Shown: positions 1 to 9,344, numbered from the stretch's first letter. The stretch is 64,000 bases of DNA from Paraniabella ginsengisoli (GCF_022513635.1 NZ_JAKWBL010000001.1:124001-188000), one strand, 5' to 3'. Made by a program: numbers and translations. Notes: a model not told the origin generated them from the letters alone.

Positions 1-323
1 CCTATATCTACGGAATTGGCCCTTCTACGGCTAAATATATTCTGGATAAGAATAGCATTGACCGTAACAAAAAAGTAAATGATTGGAACGATGACGATCT
101 TAACGCTATTCGTTTAACTATTACTGAAGAGTTAAAGGTAGAAGGACAACTGCGTAGCGAAACTCAAATGAACATCAAACGTTTATTAGACATCGCTTGC
201 TACCGTGGTCTTCGTCACAGAAAAGGTTTACCAGTTCGTGGTCAGCGTACTAAAACAAACAGTCGCACACGTAAAGGAAAACGTAAAACTGTTGCCGGTA
301 AGAAAAAAGCAGCTAAGAAATAG
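1..323 (+). CDS. rpsM: 30S ribosomal protein S13, C-terminal part (5' end outside window)
   Basis: About 107 codons are open from base 3 to the TAG at 321-323. The reading contains the S13 core ([10 protein letters not shown], then [19 protein letters not shown]) and a basic Lys-rich tail. S13 lies in the head of the small subunit, contacts the P-site tRNA and forms inter-subunit bridges. The gene starts upstream of the window and heads the rpsM-rpsK-rpsD-rpoA-rplQ order. Identification is direct from conserved residues. Confidence 0.97.
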   Translation, partial: YIYGIGPSTAKYILDKNSIDRNKKVNDWNDDDLNAIRLTITEELKVEGQLRSETQMNIKRLLDIACYRGLRHRKGLPVRGQRTKTNSRTRKGKRKTVAGKKKAAKK

Positions 324-328
324 GCTTC

Positions 329-377
329 GTCAGGCTCAGCCTGACATTTTTTGTGTCATGTTGAGCTTGTCGAAACA
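329..377. repeat. Spacer repeat: hairpin plus GTCATGTTGAGC-type element
   Basis: Six bases after the rpsM stop is a perfect inverted repeat (329-345, GTCAGGCT/AGCCTGAC around one C) followed by a T run. Next comes a copy of a GTCATGTTGAGCTTGTCGAA element at 355-374. A related GTTATGCCGAGCGAAGTGAA copy lies at 51659-51678. A second small hairpin, TTCTGCC-ACA-GGCAGAA, is at 441-457. The rest of the 324-493 spacer shows nothing else. Confidence 0.6.
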
Positions 378-493
378 TTATAGCACCAGTTTATCAAACT
401 CAGTCCGGATGCCAGGTGCAGGTGGAGGATAGGTTTGGGGTTCTGCCACAGGCAGAATTTATTATTTAATTTAAAGATTACCTCAGTTTTCTC

Positions 494-894
494 ATGGCAA
501 AAGCACAATTAAGCGCAAAAGCAGCCGCAAAAAAAGGATCGTAAAAGTTGACTCCTACGGCGATGCGCACATTTCAGCAACTTTCAACAACATTATTATC
601 AGCCTTACCAACAAAACAGGCCAGGTTATTTCCTGGAGCAGCGCTGGTAAAATGGGCTTCCGTGGTTCTAAAAAGAACACACCTTATGCCGCTCAAATGG
701 CTGCAGCTGATGCAGCAAAAGTTGCTACTGACGCAGGTTTGAAAAGAGTAGATGTTTACGTAAAAGGTCCAGGTTCTGGTAGAGAAGGCGCTATTCGCTC
801 TTTATCTCAGAACGGTATCGAAATCGTAACTATTAAAGATGTTACTCCGCTTCCGCACAACGGATGCCGCCCTCCTAAGAAGAGAAGAGTTTAA
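494..894 (+). CDS. rpsK: 30S ribosomal protein S11 (apparent single-base deletion)
   Basis: Translation from ATG 494 reads [16 protein letters not shown] and stops. Adding one A to the A7 run at about 529-535 continues into [20 protein letters not shown] and on through the standard S11 sequence to the C-terminal [11 protein letters not shown]. The full protein would be about 133 residues, normal for S11. S11 forms the platform of the 30S subunit and binds the mRNA exit region. The gene is essential and normally single copy, so the broken frame is best explained as a homopolymer sequencing error. The spacer to rpsD is unusually long (about 200 bp) and repeat-filled. Confidence 0.95.
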
Positions 895-905
895 TAACAG
901 TCTGG

Positions 906-970
906 AAGTCGGAAAGACAGAAAGTCGGCAAGTACTTGCTACCGGTCTTTCTGACTTCTCTGACTTTCGG
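906..970. repeat. AAGTCGGAAAGAC inverted repeat in rpsK-rpsD spacer
   Basis: AAGTCGGAAAGAC at 906-918 pairs with GTCTTTCTGACTT at 945-957 with one mismatch, and further copies of the AAAGTCGG/GACTTTCGG motif flank them. The unit is the same as the 16-bp tandem unit at 37334-37406. It begins seven bases after the flanking rpsK gene ends. Function is unknown; the transcript would form a long hairpin. Confidence 0.7.
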
Positions 971-1091
971 TCTCATACATATTTTGAGCCATTTCGGTTT
1001 CATTTTTAAAAAGGGTACGCAATTCATTTTTTCCAAAGCTTTTTACTGATTGTTGTACCGGTTTCAAAAAAGCTTAAATGAAAGTATAATT

Positions 1092-1697
1092 ATGGCACGT
1101 TACAATGGTCCAAAGACCAAGATCTCCCGTATTTTCGGAGAGCCTATTTTAGGTAATGGTAAATGGTTGGGTAAGAACAGTAACCCTCCTGGTCAACACG
1201 GTGAAAAACGCAAACGTAAAACTTTAGGTGAATACGCTTTGCAGTTGCGCGAAAAACAAAAAGCTAAATACACTTATGGTGTTTTAGAGAAACAATTCCG
1301 CAAAACTTACGAAGAAGCTAACCGTCGTAAAGGTGTAACCGGTGATAACCTTATCAAATTACTTGAATCTCGTTTAGACAACACAGTTTTTCGCATGGGT
1401 ATTGCACCCAGCCGCCCTGCTGCACGCCAGTTGGTGAGCCACAAGCACATTGAAGTAAATGGTGAAGTAGTAAACATCCCAAGCTATTTATTGAAAGCCG
1501 GAGATGTAATTACTATTAAAGAAAACAGCAAAGGACGTACTTCAATTACAAGTGTTGTGACTGCGAAAAATCCTAAATTCTCTTGGGTTGATTTTAACGA
1601 GACAACTTTTACAGGTACTTTCATTACTTATCCTGAAAGGGAAAGTGTTCCTGAAAACATTAACATGCAGTTGATTGTAGAGTTGTATAACAAGTAA
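1092..1697 (+). CDS. rpsD: 30S ribosomal protein S4
   Basis: The start is ATG 1092 (MARYNGPKTKISRIFGEPI); an upstream in-frame ATG at 1050 only adds non-conserved residues. The 201-residue product has the S4 N-terminal domain and an S4 RNA-binding domain around residues 90-155 (SRLDNTVFRMG, then ARQLVSHKHIEVNG). S4 is a primary 16S rRNA binder that nucleates assembly of the 30S body. The frame is intact. Confidence 0.98.
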   Translation: MARYNGPKTKISRIFGEPILGNGKWLGKNSNPPGQHGEKRKRKTLGEYALQLREKQKAKYTYGVLEKQFRKTYEEANRRKGVTGDNLIKLLESRLDNTVFRMGIAPSRPAARQLVSHKHIEVNGEVVNIPSYLLKAGDVITIKENSKGRTSITSVVTAKNPKFSWVDFNETTFTGTFITYPERESVPENINMQLIVELYNK

Positions 1698-1707
1698 TTG
1701 AGGGTGA

Positions 1708-1776
1708 GTTGACAGTGTACTGTTGACAGTTGACAGCGTTCGTTTTTCTGTCATCCGTCATCTTTTAACTGTCATC
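1708..1776. repeat. GTTGACAG / CTGTCATC spacer repeat (copy 1)
   Basis: Three GTTGACAG units are followed by three CTGTCATC-type units in inverse orientation, giving a potential multi-arm hairpin between rpsD and rpoA. The same family occurs at 8024-8102, 46140-46168, 46362-46390 and in degenerate form near 56635-56670. Confidence 0.7.
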
Positions 1777-1816
1777 TTTCTTAACCTCATTCACCATTCA
1801 CTTATAAAAATAAAAT

Positions 1817-2818
1817 ATGGCAATTTTAAATTTTCAACAGCCGGATAAAATCATCTTACAAAAAGCATCTGATTTTGAAGCTCAGTTTGAATTTGCACCT
1901 TTGGAGCCGGGTTACGGTGTTACCATTGGTAATGCACTTCGCAGGGTTTTATTGAGCTCTTTGGAAGGTTACGCTATTTCGGCTATTAAAATAGATGGTG
2001 TTGACCACGAATTTGCAACCATTAAAGGTATCAGCGAAGATCTGGTTGAGATCATCCTTAATTTAAAGCAGGTTCGCTTTAAGAAAACTGTTGAGCATGA
2101 AGTGGCAAATGAAAAAATTTCATTGTCAGTAAAAAATCAAACAGAGTTTACTGCCGGTATGATCGCCGATGGTACACAGTCTTTCCAGATCATGAACCCT
2201 GAATTGCTTATCTGCACTTTGGATTCATCTGCTAAGCTGGATATTGAACTAACTATTGGCAAAGGCCGTGGTTATGTGCCTGCAGAAGAGAATGCAGTAA
2301 AAGATGCGCCAGTTGGTTTAGTTCCAATTGATGCTATTTATACTCCTATTAAGAACGTAAAATACAGTATTGAAAATACTCGTGTGGAGCAACGTACTGA
2401 CTATGAAAAATTAGTTATGGAAGTTGTTACAGATGGTACCATCCATCCTGAAGATGCAGTAAAACAAGCAAGCCGCATCCTTATTCAGCACCTGATGATC
2501 ATTACTGATGAGAATATTACTTTCGATAATAAAGAAGAAAAGAAAGAAGATCTGGTTGATGAGAATACATTACAATTGCGTAAAGTATTGAAAACGCCAT
2601 TAGAAGATCTTGACCTTTCTGTACGTGCCTTCAACTGTTTAAAAGCTGCTAAAATTAATTCTTTAAGCGAGCTGGTACAGTATGAGCAGGAAGACCTGAT
2701 GAAGTTTAGAAACTTCGGTCAGAAATCACTTTCTGAAATTGAGCAGGTATTGAATGAAAGAGGCCTTGGTTTTGGTATGGATCTTCAGAAATTAGGTATC
2801 GATAAAGACGATTATTAA
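1817..2818 (+). CDS. rpoA: DNA-directed RNA polymerase alpha subunit
   Basis: The 333-residue product has the alpha N-terminal dimerisation domain (YGVTIGNALRRVLLSSLEG near residue 35; residues 1-235) and the alpha C-terminal helix-hairpin-helix domain (LEDLDLSVRAFNCLKAAKI, then LMKFRNFGQKSLSEIEQVL; residues about 255-320). Alpha dimerises to scaffold beta and beta-prime, and its C-terminal domain contacts UP elements and activators. The length is normal, the frame is intact, and the position in the alpha operon is canonical. Confidence 0.98.
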   Translation: MAILNFQQPDKIILQKASDFEAQFEFAPLEPGYGVTIGNALRRVLLSSLEGYAISAIKIDGVDHEFATIKGISEDLVEIILNLKQVRFKKTVEHEVANEKISLSVKNQTEFTAGMIADGTQSFQIMNPELLICTLDSSAKLDIELTIGKGRGYVPAEENAVKDAPVGLVPIDAIYTPIKNVKYSIENTRVEQRTDYEKLVMEVVTDGTIHPEDAVKQASRILIQHLMIITDENITFDNKEEKKEDLVDENTLQLRKVLKTPLEDLDLSVRAFNCLKAAKINSLSELVQYEQEDLMKFRNFGQKSLSEIEQVLNERGLGFGMDLQKLGIDKDDY

Positions 2819-2825
2819 TTTTTTT

Positions 2826-2955
2826 AATTAGCTAATTAGCCGATGTGCTGATTAGCTAATTTGTTTTACAACAGTAGGCTATAATTCCTGACACGGTATA
2901 GCTGAATTTATTAACCGGTTTGAATTTGAAATATCAAATATCAAATCTTCAAATT
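2826..2955. repeat. Two spacer repeats between rpoA and rplQ
   Basis: The first element is a hairpin of AATTAGCTAATTAGC (2826-2840) and its near-complement GCTGATTAGCTAATT (2848-2862). The second, at 2921-2955, is a run of AAATATCAAATATC / AAATCTTCAAATT heptad-like units resembling the AAATCTGAAATCTC run at 41152-41186 inside metG. Together they make up most of the spacer. Confidence 0.6.
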
Positions 2956-2962
2956 AAATGTC

Positions 2963-3547
2963 ATGCGTCACGGAGACAAAATCAAAAATTTAAGCCGCAC
3001 TAAAGCGCACAGAGAAGCATTATTAGCCAATCTTTCTTGTCAATTAATTCAACACAAACGCATTGTAACAACGTTGGCTAAAGCTAAAGCGTTGCGTGTT
3101 TATGTTGAGCCATTGATCACTAAAAGCAAAGAAAATACTACACACCAACGTCGTATTGTTTTCGGACACTTGCAAGATAAAGAAGCTATCAAAGAATTGT
3201 TTGATAACGTAGCTGGTAAAATAGGCGGCCGTCCTGGTGGTTACACTCGTATCATTAAATTGGGTGCACGCCCTGGTGATAACGCTGAAAAAGCATTGAT
3301 CGAATTGGTTGACTACAACGAGATCTATGGTAAAGGTGCTGGTGAAGAAAAAGCTGCTGGAAAACGTACTCGTCGTCGTGGTGGAAGCGGTAAAAAGAAA
3401 GCTGAAGACGCTACTGAAGCTACAGAAACAGCAGTTGGTGAAGCACCTGTAGAAGAAGTAAAAGCGGAAGAAGTAGCTGCTGCACCTGCTGAAGATACAG
3501 CTGCAACTTCTGAAGAAACTAAAGAAGAAGGTAAAGAACAAGCTTAA
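2963..3547 (+). CDS. rplQ: 50S ribosomal protein L17 with acidic/Ala-rich C-terminal tail
   Basis: Residues 1-118 are the L17 core ([40 protein letters not shown]). A basic patch ([14 protein letters not shown]) follows, then a roughly 55-residue low-complexity tail of E, A, T and K. Tails of this kind are common on bacteroidete L17 and are absent from E. coli L17. L17 lies near the peptide exit tunnel. This is the last gene of the alpha operon; a terminator follows at once. Confidence 0.97.
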   Translation: MRHGDKIKNLSRTKAHREALLANLSCQLIQHKRIVTTLAKAKALRVYVEPLITKSKENTTHQRRIVFGHLQDKEAIKELFDNVAGKIGGRPGGYTRIIKLGARPGDNAEKALIELVDYNEIYGKGAGEEKAAGKRTRRRGGSGKKKAEDATEATETAVGEAPVEEVKAEEVAAAPAEDTAATSEETKEEGKEQA

Positions 3548-3571
3548 TATCTTACCTGCTTAAATAAATGG

Positions 3572-3599
3572 ATGCCTCGCGAAAGCGGGGCATTTTTTT
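3572..3599 (+). terminator. Rho-independent terminator of the alpha operon
   Basis: The stem ATGCCTCGC / GCGGGGCAT (one G-U pair) with a GAAA tetraloop is followed by seven T. It lies 25 bp after the rplQ stop. Confidence 0.93.
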
Positions 3600-3686
3600 G
3601 TTTATAAAAGAACGCATTTTTCGATTGGCGCAGGTTTGTTTTTTTGTACGAAAATGAATTATTTATCAGACCGATTTTTTTCTGTA

Positions 3687-3715
3687 TCTCCTTTGGAGAG
3701 GGTCGGGGTGAGGTC
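3687..3715. repeat. CCCTCTCC-GGAGAGGG family repeat (copy 1)
   Basis: TCTCCTTTGGAGAGGGTCGG begins a 29-bp element whose reverse complement matches 25716-25744 at about 25 of 29 positions. Related G/C-palindromic forms lie inside metG at 40130-40155 and 41098-41126. Confidence 0.65.
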
Positions 3716-3754
3716 TAATTTAAATGTCACTATCGTATTAGAATTTAAAAGTAA

Positions 3755-3762
3755 TACTTTTG
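3755..3762 (+). promoter_or_regulatory. Candidate -7 box (TACTTTTG)
   Basis: This matches the Bacteroidota TAnnTTTG element 22 bp upstream of the start at 3785. No good TTTG -33 box is seen at the right spacing, so support is partial. Confidence 0.4.
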
Positions 3763-3784
3763 ACTTCTAATCAAAACCAACAAA

Positions 3785-4216
3785 ATGAAAAAAACTAACC
3801 TTCAGAATCTCGGTTACATAATTAGCGTTATCGGTGTTGCTATTATTTTATTATGGATAGGTGTTTTTAAATTCACCCCTACCGAAGCAAAAGCGATTGA
3901 ACCTCTTGTTCAAAATAGCTTTTTAATGAACTGGCTTTATGAGATCAGTAGCGTACAAGGGGTTTCAAATATTATAGGCGCTGTTGAAATTGTTACCGCT
4001 GCTTGCCTTTTACTTCATTTCTTTTGGAAACCGGCGGGAATCATCGGAGGTGTTTTATCGCTTGGAACTTTTTTGGCCACACTAAGCTTTTTGTTTACAA
4101 CACCAGATTCTTTTAAAGTGGTTGATGGCGTGCCAATCACACAATTTTTTATTTTAAAAGATCTAATGGCTGTAGGTATTTCATTGCTTATAATTGGGAA
4201 GAGCCTTGGAAAATAA
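3785..4216 (+). CDS. DUF417 (YkgB/RclC-like) inner-membrane protein
   Basis: The 143-residue protein has four predicted membrane segments: near residues 10-28, 60-78 (IIGAVEIVTAACLLLHFFW), 84-104 and 120-140. The N-terminal motif LLWIGVFKFTPTEAKAIEPL is typical of DUF417, whose E. coli member RclC belongs to a reactive-chlorine resistance operon. Molecular function is not established. It stands alone between two terminators. Confidence 0.85.
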   Translation: MKKTNLQNLGYIISVIGVAIILLWIGVFKFTPTEAKAIEPLVQNSFLMNWLYEISSVQGVSNIIGAVEIVTAACLLLHFFWKPAGIIGGVLSLGTFLATLSFLFTTPDSFKVVDGVPITQFFILKDLMAVGISLLIIGKSLGK

Positions 4217-4267
4217 GCATGTTACTTAATGCTATATCTAGATGCCGTAGACAGTTTAAACACATAA

Positions 4268-4295
4268 AAAAAGAGGCCGTTCAAGGCCTCTTTTT
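4268..4295. terminator. Bidirectional terminator
   Basis: The perfect 11-bp stem AAAAAGAGGCC / GGCCTCTTTTT lies between the converging DUF417 gene and the efflux operon, with T runs on both strands. Confidence 0.93.
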
Positions 4296-4321
4296 ATTTA
4301 TTCTAAGGTTAATGGTAATTG

Positions 4322-7300
4322 TTATAACCAGCTTCCGATAAAGGATTCATTAGCTTTATTGTCGCTCGAAAGTTTCCTTCTTCTTGCTGCTACTTTTCTT
4401 TTCTGCCTGAACATCGTTATAAACATCAAAGGAATGAAAAGGAATATGGCAGGTGGAATACCAAGGAACGAGATCCATTTTCCGCCGTATTGCTTTTGCA
4501 TTGGGCGTCTCAGCCTTTCAGCAATTAAATACATACTTGGTACCATAAATAAAGTCATGAAGAATGCGAATAATAAACCAAAGATAATGGTCCATGATAA
4601 CGGCTTCCAGAAAGTAACATTATCACCACCAAAGAAAATTCTTGGGTTCAGTTCGGAGAACATGGTTACGAAGTTGATATTGAAACCAATTGCCAACGGT
4701 ATCAATGCCAGAATTGCGGCAAGTGCAGTAAGTAGTACCGGTATAATACGCGTTTTACCTGCTTCTATCACCGCTTCACGGGTTTTCATCCCGCGCGATC
4801 TCAATTCATCTGCAAACTCAATTACCAGGATGCCATTTTTAATTACAATACCCGCCAAACCGAGAATACCAACACCCGTCATTACAACTGATACAGTCAT
4901 GCCGGTAAAGAAAAAGCCCAGCAACACGCCAATAATACTAAAGACAATTTCTGTAAGAATGATAATGGATTTACTCATCGAGTTAAACTGCGCTACAAGA
5001 ATCAATAATATCAAACCTAATGCTATTACCAATGCTTTACCCAGGAACGCACCTGTTTCTGCTTGTTGTTCCCCTTCTCCCGTTTGTTTGATAGTTACAT
5101 CATCACCGGTTTTGCGGAAACCTTCAATAGCATTGGTTATATCAGCATTTACGGCTGTTGGTGTATAACCTGAAAGAACATTGCTTCTTAACGTAATTAC
5201 ACGTTTTTGATTTTTGCGTTGTACACTTCCTAATGTGTTAGAGTAATCAACCGTAACCAAAGAGCTGATAGGTACACTTTTTACTTGCCCCGTAGCCAGA
5301 TCTCTGAAACGAATGTTCATGTTTAAAAGATCAGTAAGGCTTTTACGTTGCAGTTCGCTGCTGCGCACATAAATTTTGTATTCATCTTCTCCATCTTTTA
5401 TTTTGCTGGCTTCATTACCAAACAGGGCTGTACGCAACTGCATACCAATCTGAGACGATGAAACACCTTCTCTCAATGCACGTTCTCGATTAACTGTTAA
5501 TGCTATTTCAGGACTTGCAAGGTCAACGTTCATCTTTAATTCTTCAACACCAGGAACTTGCACGCTGTCCAAGAAGTTTTTCAGATCAACTGCGGTTTTG
5601 ATCATATCATCAAACTCTTCGCTAGCTACTTCAATGTTAACAGGCGGTTCCGTGGGTGGTCCATTCTGCTCCTGCTCTACAGATATTTCTGCTCCCGGTA
5701 TATTTTTAATTGCCGATCGGATTTTATCAAGATAAGGAGCCGTTCCCTCACCATGTCTTTTTTCATATTCAACAAACGAAACCTGTACGCGGCCCAGTTC
5801 GCTTCGGGTACTTCTATCTCCACTGTTGGGATCGGCTGCACCTACTGCAACGTTAGCAATAACACTTTCTACAATTGGGTTTTTCTTCCCTTTTAGCGGA
5901 TCGTGATTTAGTGCCTTGTTCACTCTTGTTTCCAGATATTTAGTAACCGAATCAGTATATTCTACATCTGTACCGGTTGGTAATTTTAAGTAGACGTAAA
6001 TAAAATTAGGATCAGAACCTGGAAAGAATACAACCTGCGTTCTGCCTGCTGCAGATGACATGCCAAATAGAATGACTGAAACCACCAATAGCCCGAATGC
6101 GCCTACCAGTAACCAAACAGGCCTCCATCCGTTTACTGCCCATTTTAATAAAGATTCATAATGGCTCATAATCCAGGGCAGCACTCTGTTTTGGAAATTA
6201 TGTATCCATCCGGAAAAGAAGTACTTATTAAGAACCATTAACAATGCAAGACATAAGGAGAGGTTCGCAATAAAATGGAACATGCTCTTCGCTCCGCCAC
6301 CAGGTTCAATTCCTACAGCCAATTCTTCTGGGGTAGCTACAGGAGCTTTTGCTAAAAAGCCAAATATGTTAAATAAAATACCAATAACAATCATTGCAAG
6401 AAATGCCCTGGACTTGAATATATCAGATTTTTTCTTTTCGTGATGCCCTTCTTCGTGGTTCATAAAGTCAACAGCAAAAACCGGGTTCATAATGAATGCT
6501 ACTAATAAAGATGCCGCCAGTGTGAATATCAGCATCAACGGCAAATACACCATGAACTTACCAATAATACCTGGCCAGAACAGTAGTGGGAAAAAGGGAG
6601 CCAGCGTAGTTAAGGTGCCCGCTAATACCGGCACAAATACTTCGCCAGCCGCTATCATAGCGGCTTTTTGGGAATTGATTTTGCCACGTCCTTCAACAAA
6701 AATTCGGTGCGTATTTTCGATTACCACAATGGCATCATCCACAATAATTCCAAGCCCAAACAACAATGCAAAAAGTACCATGAAGTTGAGCGTGATGCTG
6801 CCTCCAATAATAATTTCGCCCAGGGGAATGAACATAAATGCTACGAACATACTTAGCGGCACACTTAGCGCCACGAAAAATGCATTCGTTAATCCCATAA
6901 AAAACATCAGGATGATTAATACCAGTATAAACCCGATTACAATTGAGTTAACTAAATCATTAAATGATGTTCTGGTAGAAATACTTTGATCGCCTGTAAT
7001 AACTACATCCAGGTCTTTAGGGAAAAGATCGGTCTTCATTTCTGCAGAAATCTGTTTTACCGCATCACTGGTTTCAATCAGGTTTTCGCCAGAACGTTTT
7101 ACGATGTTAAGCGTAACTACATTCTTGCCATCCAGGCGCGCATAGCTTTCTGTTTCCTTAACCGTATCTTTAATAGAAGCGATGTCTTTTAGATATACAG
7201 GATTGCCGCTGCTATTTCTCAGGATCACTTTTTCAATATCGTAAGCAGTTTTAAACTGTCCTTTTAACTGAAGATTACGTTTCATGTTGCCCACTTCCAG

Positions 7301-7996
7301 CAAGCCACCACTAATGTCCATGTTTTCATACTTAATGGCATTAGCAATATCGTCAAACGTTACGCCAGCTGCCTCCATGCGTGCATTATCCACATTCACC
7401 TGAAACTCACGCTCAGGCGCACCCACCATATCTACTCTTGTTATTTGTGGCAACTCTTCCAGCCTGTCCTGCATTTTATCTGCATATTCTTTCAACCTCA
7501 CTCCATCATAATCGCCGCTTATGTTTACGTACATGATAGGCATTTCAGAAAGGCTTACTTCAAGTGCGGTTGGTTCTTGTGTAAGATCAGTTGGAAGATC
7601 TTGCTTGGCCTTGTCGATTGCGTCTTTAACTTTCTGCACGGCCACATCTACCTTCACATCCGTACCAAATTCCACTTGTATGGCAGAATAATCCTGAACA
7701 GAAGTACTGGTTACTTTGGAAACCTTTACGCCGGTGATGCCTTTGATTTGTTTTTCAATAGGCTGCGTTACCAGGTTTTCCATATCCTTTGGAGAGTTAC
7801 CAACGTAAATTGTAGATACGTAAACCGTTGGAATTACTACATCCGGGAAGCTCTCTTTGGGAAGGGTAACAAAGGTTGTCACCCCAAATATTGATACAAA
7901 AAGTATAAGGAGATAAACCGTAGTACGGTTTTTAACCGACCACGAAGTAGGCTTAAACTCTTTGAATTTTTCAGTAAAATTTTCTAAAGCACTCAT
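4322..7996 (-). CDS. RND efflux transporter, inner-membrane permease (AcrB-type)
   Basis: The 1224-residue proton-driven pump has a first membrane helix at residues 28-46, porter-domain halves, and the TM4 motif GLGIIVDDAIVVIENT with the proton-relay Asp pair near residue 418. The second half carries GIVIKNGILVIEF. It is about 180 residues longer than AcrB. The TM6-TM7 connector (about residues 505-620) contains a His/Lys-rich segment and two extra hydrophobic stretches, and a further loop of about 35 residues lies before the last helix. Downstream of the adaptor and TolC genes, it forms a complete tripartite export system. Substrate cannot be read from the sequence. Confidence 0.95.
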   Translation of the reverse strand: MSALENFTEKFKEFKPTSWSVKNRTTVYLLILFVSIFGVTTFVTLPKESFPDVVIPTVYVSTIYVGNSPKDMENLVTQPIEKQIKGITGVKVSKVTSTSVQDYSAIQVEFGTDVKVDVAVQKVKDAIDKAKQDLPTDLTQEPTALEVSLSEMPIMYVNISGDYDGVRLKEYADKMQDRLEELPQITRVDMVGAPEREFQVNVDNARMEAAGVTFDDIANAIKYENMDISGGLLEVGNMKRNLQLKGQFKTAYDIEKVILRNSSGNPVYLKDIASIKDTVKETESYARLDGKNVVTLNIVKRSGENLIETSDAVKQISAEMKTDLFPKDLDVVITGDQSISTRTSFNDLVNSIVIGFILVLIILMFFMGLTNAFFVALSVPLSMFVAFMFIPLGEIIIGGSITLNFMVLFALLFGLGIIVDDAIVVIENTHRIFVEGRGKINSQKAAMIAAGEVFVPVLAGTLTTLAPFFPLLFWPGIIGKFMVYLPLMLIFTLAASLLVAFIMNPVFAVDFMNHEEGHHEKKKSDIFKSRAFLAMIVIGILFNIFGFLAKAPVATPEELAVGIEPGGGAKSMFHFIANLSLCLALLMVLNKYFFSGWIHNFQNRVLPWIMSHYESLLKWAVNGWRPVWLLVGAFGLLVVSVILFGMSSAAGRTQVVFFPGSDPNFIYVYLKLPTGTDVEYTDSVTKYLETRVNKALNHDPLKGKKNPIVESVIANVAVGAADPNSGDRSTRSELGRVQVSFVEYEKRHGEGTAPYLDKIRSAIKNIPGAEISVEQEQNGPPTEPPVNIEVASEEFDDMIKTAVDLKNFLDSVQVPGVEELKMNVDLASPEIALTVNRERALREGVSSSQIGMQLRTALFGNEASKIKDGEDEYKIYVRSSELQRKSLTDLLNMNIRFRDLATGQVKSVPISSLVTVDYSNTLGSVQRKNQKRVITLRSNVLSGYTPTAVNADITNAIEGFRKTGDDVTIKQTGEGEQQAETGAFLGKALVIALGLILLILVAQFNSMSKSIIILTEIVFSIIGVLLGFFFTGMTVSVVMTGVGILGLAGIVIKNGILVIEFADELRSRGMKTREAVIEAGKTRIIPVLLTALAAILALIPLAIGFNINFVTMFSELNPRIFFGGDNVTFWKPLSWTIIFGLLFAFFMTLFMVPSMYLIAERLRRPMQKQYGGKWISFLGIPPAIFLFIPLMFITMFRQKRKVAARRRKLSSDNKANESFIGSWL

Positions 7997-8023
7997 GAAT
8001 TTGAGTTTAAAGTTTGATATTTA

Positions 8024-8102
8024 AGTTGACAGATGATGGTTGACAGATGACAGCAAATTGACAAGAATTCCTCCGGCCAACTGTCATCTCAAAACTGTCA
8101 TC
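8024..8102. repeat. GTTGACAG / CTGTCATC spacer repeat (copy 2)
   Basis: GTTGACAGATGATGGTTGAC and further TGACAG units face AACTGTCATCTCAAAACTGT. The element fills the adaptor-permease spacer and directly abuts the stop codon of the adaptor gene at 8103. Confidence 0.7.
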
Positions 8103-9314
8103 TTATTTAACCGGTGTTGTGGTAATTACCTGACCATCGTACACACTTTGAAAACCTTCGGTAATCAGTTGGTCGCCTGCTGCAAGTCCGGACTTAATCT
8201 CTAACCTGTCATTATACAATTGCCCCGGGATTACACGTTTTTTGCGGGCAACCAGTTTTTTGTTTTCAGTGGCAGCAACTAAAACGAATTTACCTTGCTG
8301 GTCTGTTTGCAATGTGTTTACCGGAATGGTAATAGCTTCTGGTTTTGAGTAATCTTCTATCTGAACTCTTGCTATCTGATTGGCGCGTATGGCCGGATCT
8401 GAAGGAACATTTGCTTCAACATAAAAACTTCTGGTAGATGGGTCGATAAGTTTACTTACAACCGATGCTTTTGTTTTTATCTGTTTGTTATCAGCTTCTG
8501 GTAAAGTAACTGTAATAGGTGTACCTACATTTATACGATCCAGGTAGTTTTCAGGAACATTTACTAATAGTTTTAAAGCAGAAGTATTAACGATCGAGAT
8601 TTGCGGGCCAGATGCGCTCATGCCTGTAAACATTTCGCCAACTCTGATATTGAGCTGATCAATTGTACCATCAATATCAGCAGTAACATTTGAAAAATTA
8701 ACTTGTTCACGCGCAGAACCAGCCTGGGCTTCTGCTGCACGTAATTGTGCAGTTAATTGTTCAACATTGGCTTTGGCTTGTATTACCTGCATTTCTGCAC
8801 CGATATTGGCATCCCAAAGATTTTTTTGACGCTGATAAGTTGTTTTTGCAAGTTCCAGCTGCGCCTTTACTGTAGCTACCTGCTGTTGCGCGGCAACCAG
8901 TTGTTGACGTTGTATTGCATCATCTAATTTTAAAAGCGTTTGACCTTTGCGAACTCTGTCACCTTGTTTCACATAAAGCGCACGTACGATACCGCCCTGA
9001 CCATTACGTGGCGCTACGTAAGCGTTTTTACGGGCATCAATTTTACCCTGAAGATCAATGTAGTGATCGAAATTATCTACACCGATCTTTTCTACAGTTA
9101 CCAGTTTGGCTTTCACGAAAGATGGATCCAGAACAGCTATTTCGTCGTTCAATTTGTTGATCTGATCAGAGATTTTCTTTTGCTCGCCTTTCAATTTTTC
9201 AAGCTGAACTTTTTTATCGTTAAGTGCGCTGTTTTTTTCCTTTTTACCATCGCCGCAAGATGCTAAGATGGCGGTAAACGCTATTATCGATGTTAGTTTT
9301 AATATATACTGCAT
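8103..9314 (-). CDS. RND efflux periplasmic adaptor (HlyD/AcrA-type lipoprotein)
   Basis: The 403-residue protein has a lipoprotein signal (hydrophobic stretch then ILASC, lipidated Cys at about 20). A short coiled coil (KLKGEQKKISDQINKLNDEI) comes next, then the lipoyl half-motif (VKQGDRVRKGQTLLKLDD), a helical hairpin (residues about 125-205), the second lipoyl half and beta-barrel/MP domains. It bridges the permease and the TolC channel in the periplasm. It lies between those two genes in one operon. Confidence 0.95.
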   Translation of the reverse strand: MQYILKLTSIIAFTAILASCGDGKKEKNSALNDKKVQLEKLKGEQKKISDQINKLNDEIAVLDPSFVKAKLVTVEKIGVDNFDHYIDLQGKIDARKNAYVAPRNGQGGIVRALYVKQGDRVRKGQTLLKLDDAIQRQQLVAAQQQVATVKAQLELAKTTYQRQKNLWDANIGAEMQVIQAKANVEQLTAQLRAAEAQAGSAREQVNFSNVTADIDGTIDQLNIRVGEMFTGMSASGPQISIVNTSALKLLVNVPENYLDRINVGTPITVTLPEADNKQIKTKASVVSKLIDPSTRSFYVEANVPSDPAIRANQIARVQIEDYSKPEAITIPVNTLQTDQQGKFVLVAATENKKLVARKKRVIPGQLYNDRLEIKSGLAAGDQLITEGFQSVYDGQVITTTPVK

Positions 9315-9344
9315 ATAAAGGTTTTTATTGTGTTTGATTTGTAG

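Noticed and set aside
494..900. Programmed frameshift in rpsK
   Set aside because: The same one-base loss in homopolymers occurs in dozens of unrelated genes here, so a technical cause is far more likely.
3044..3541. Phe/Ser-rich minus-strand frame opposite rplQ
   Set aside because: Its residues are the complement of the Lys/Glu-rich L17 tail; a classic shadow.
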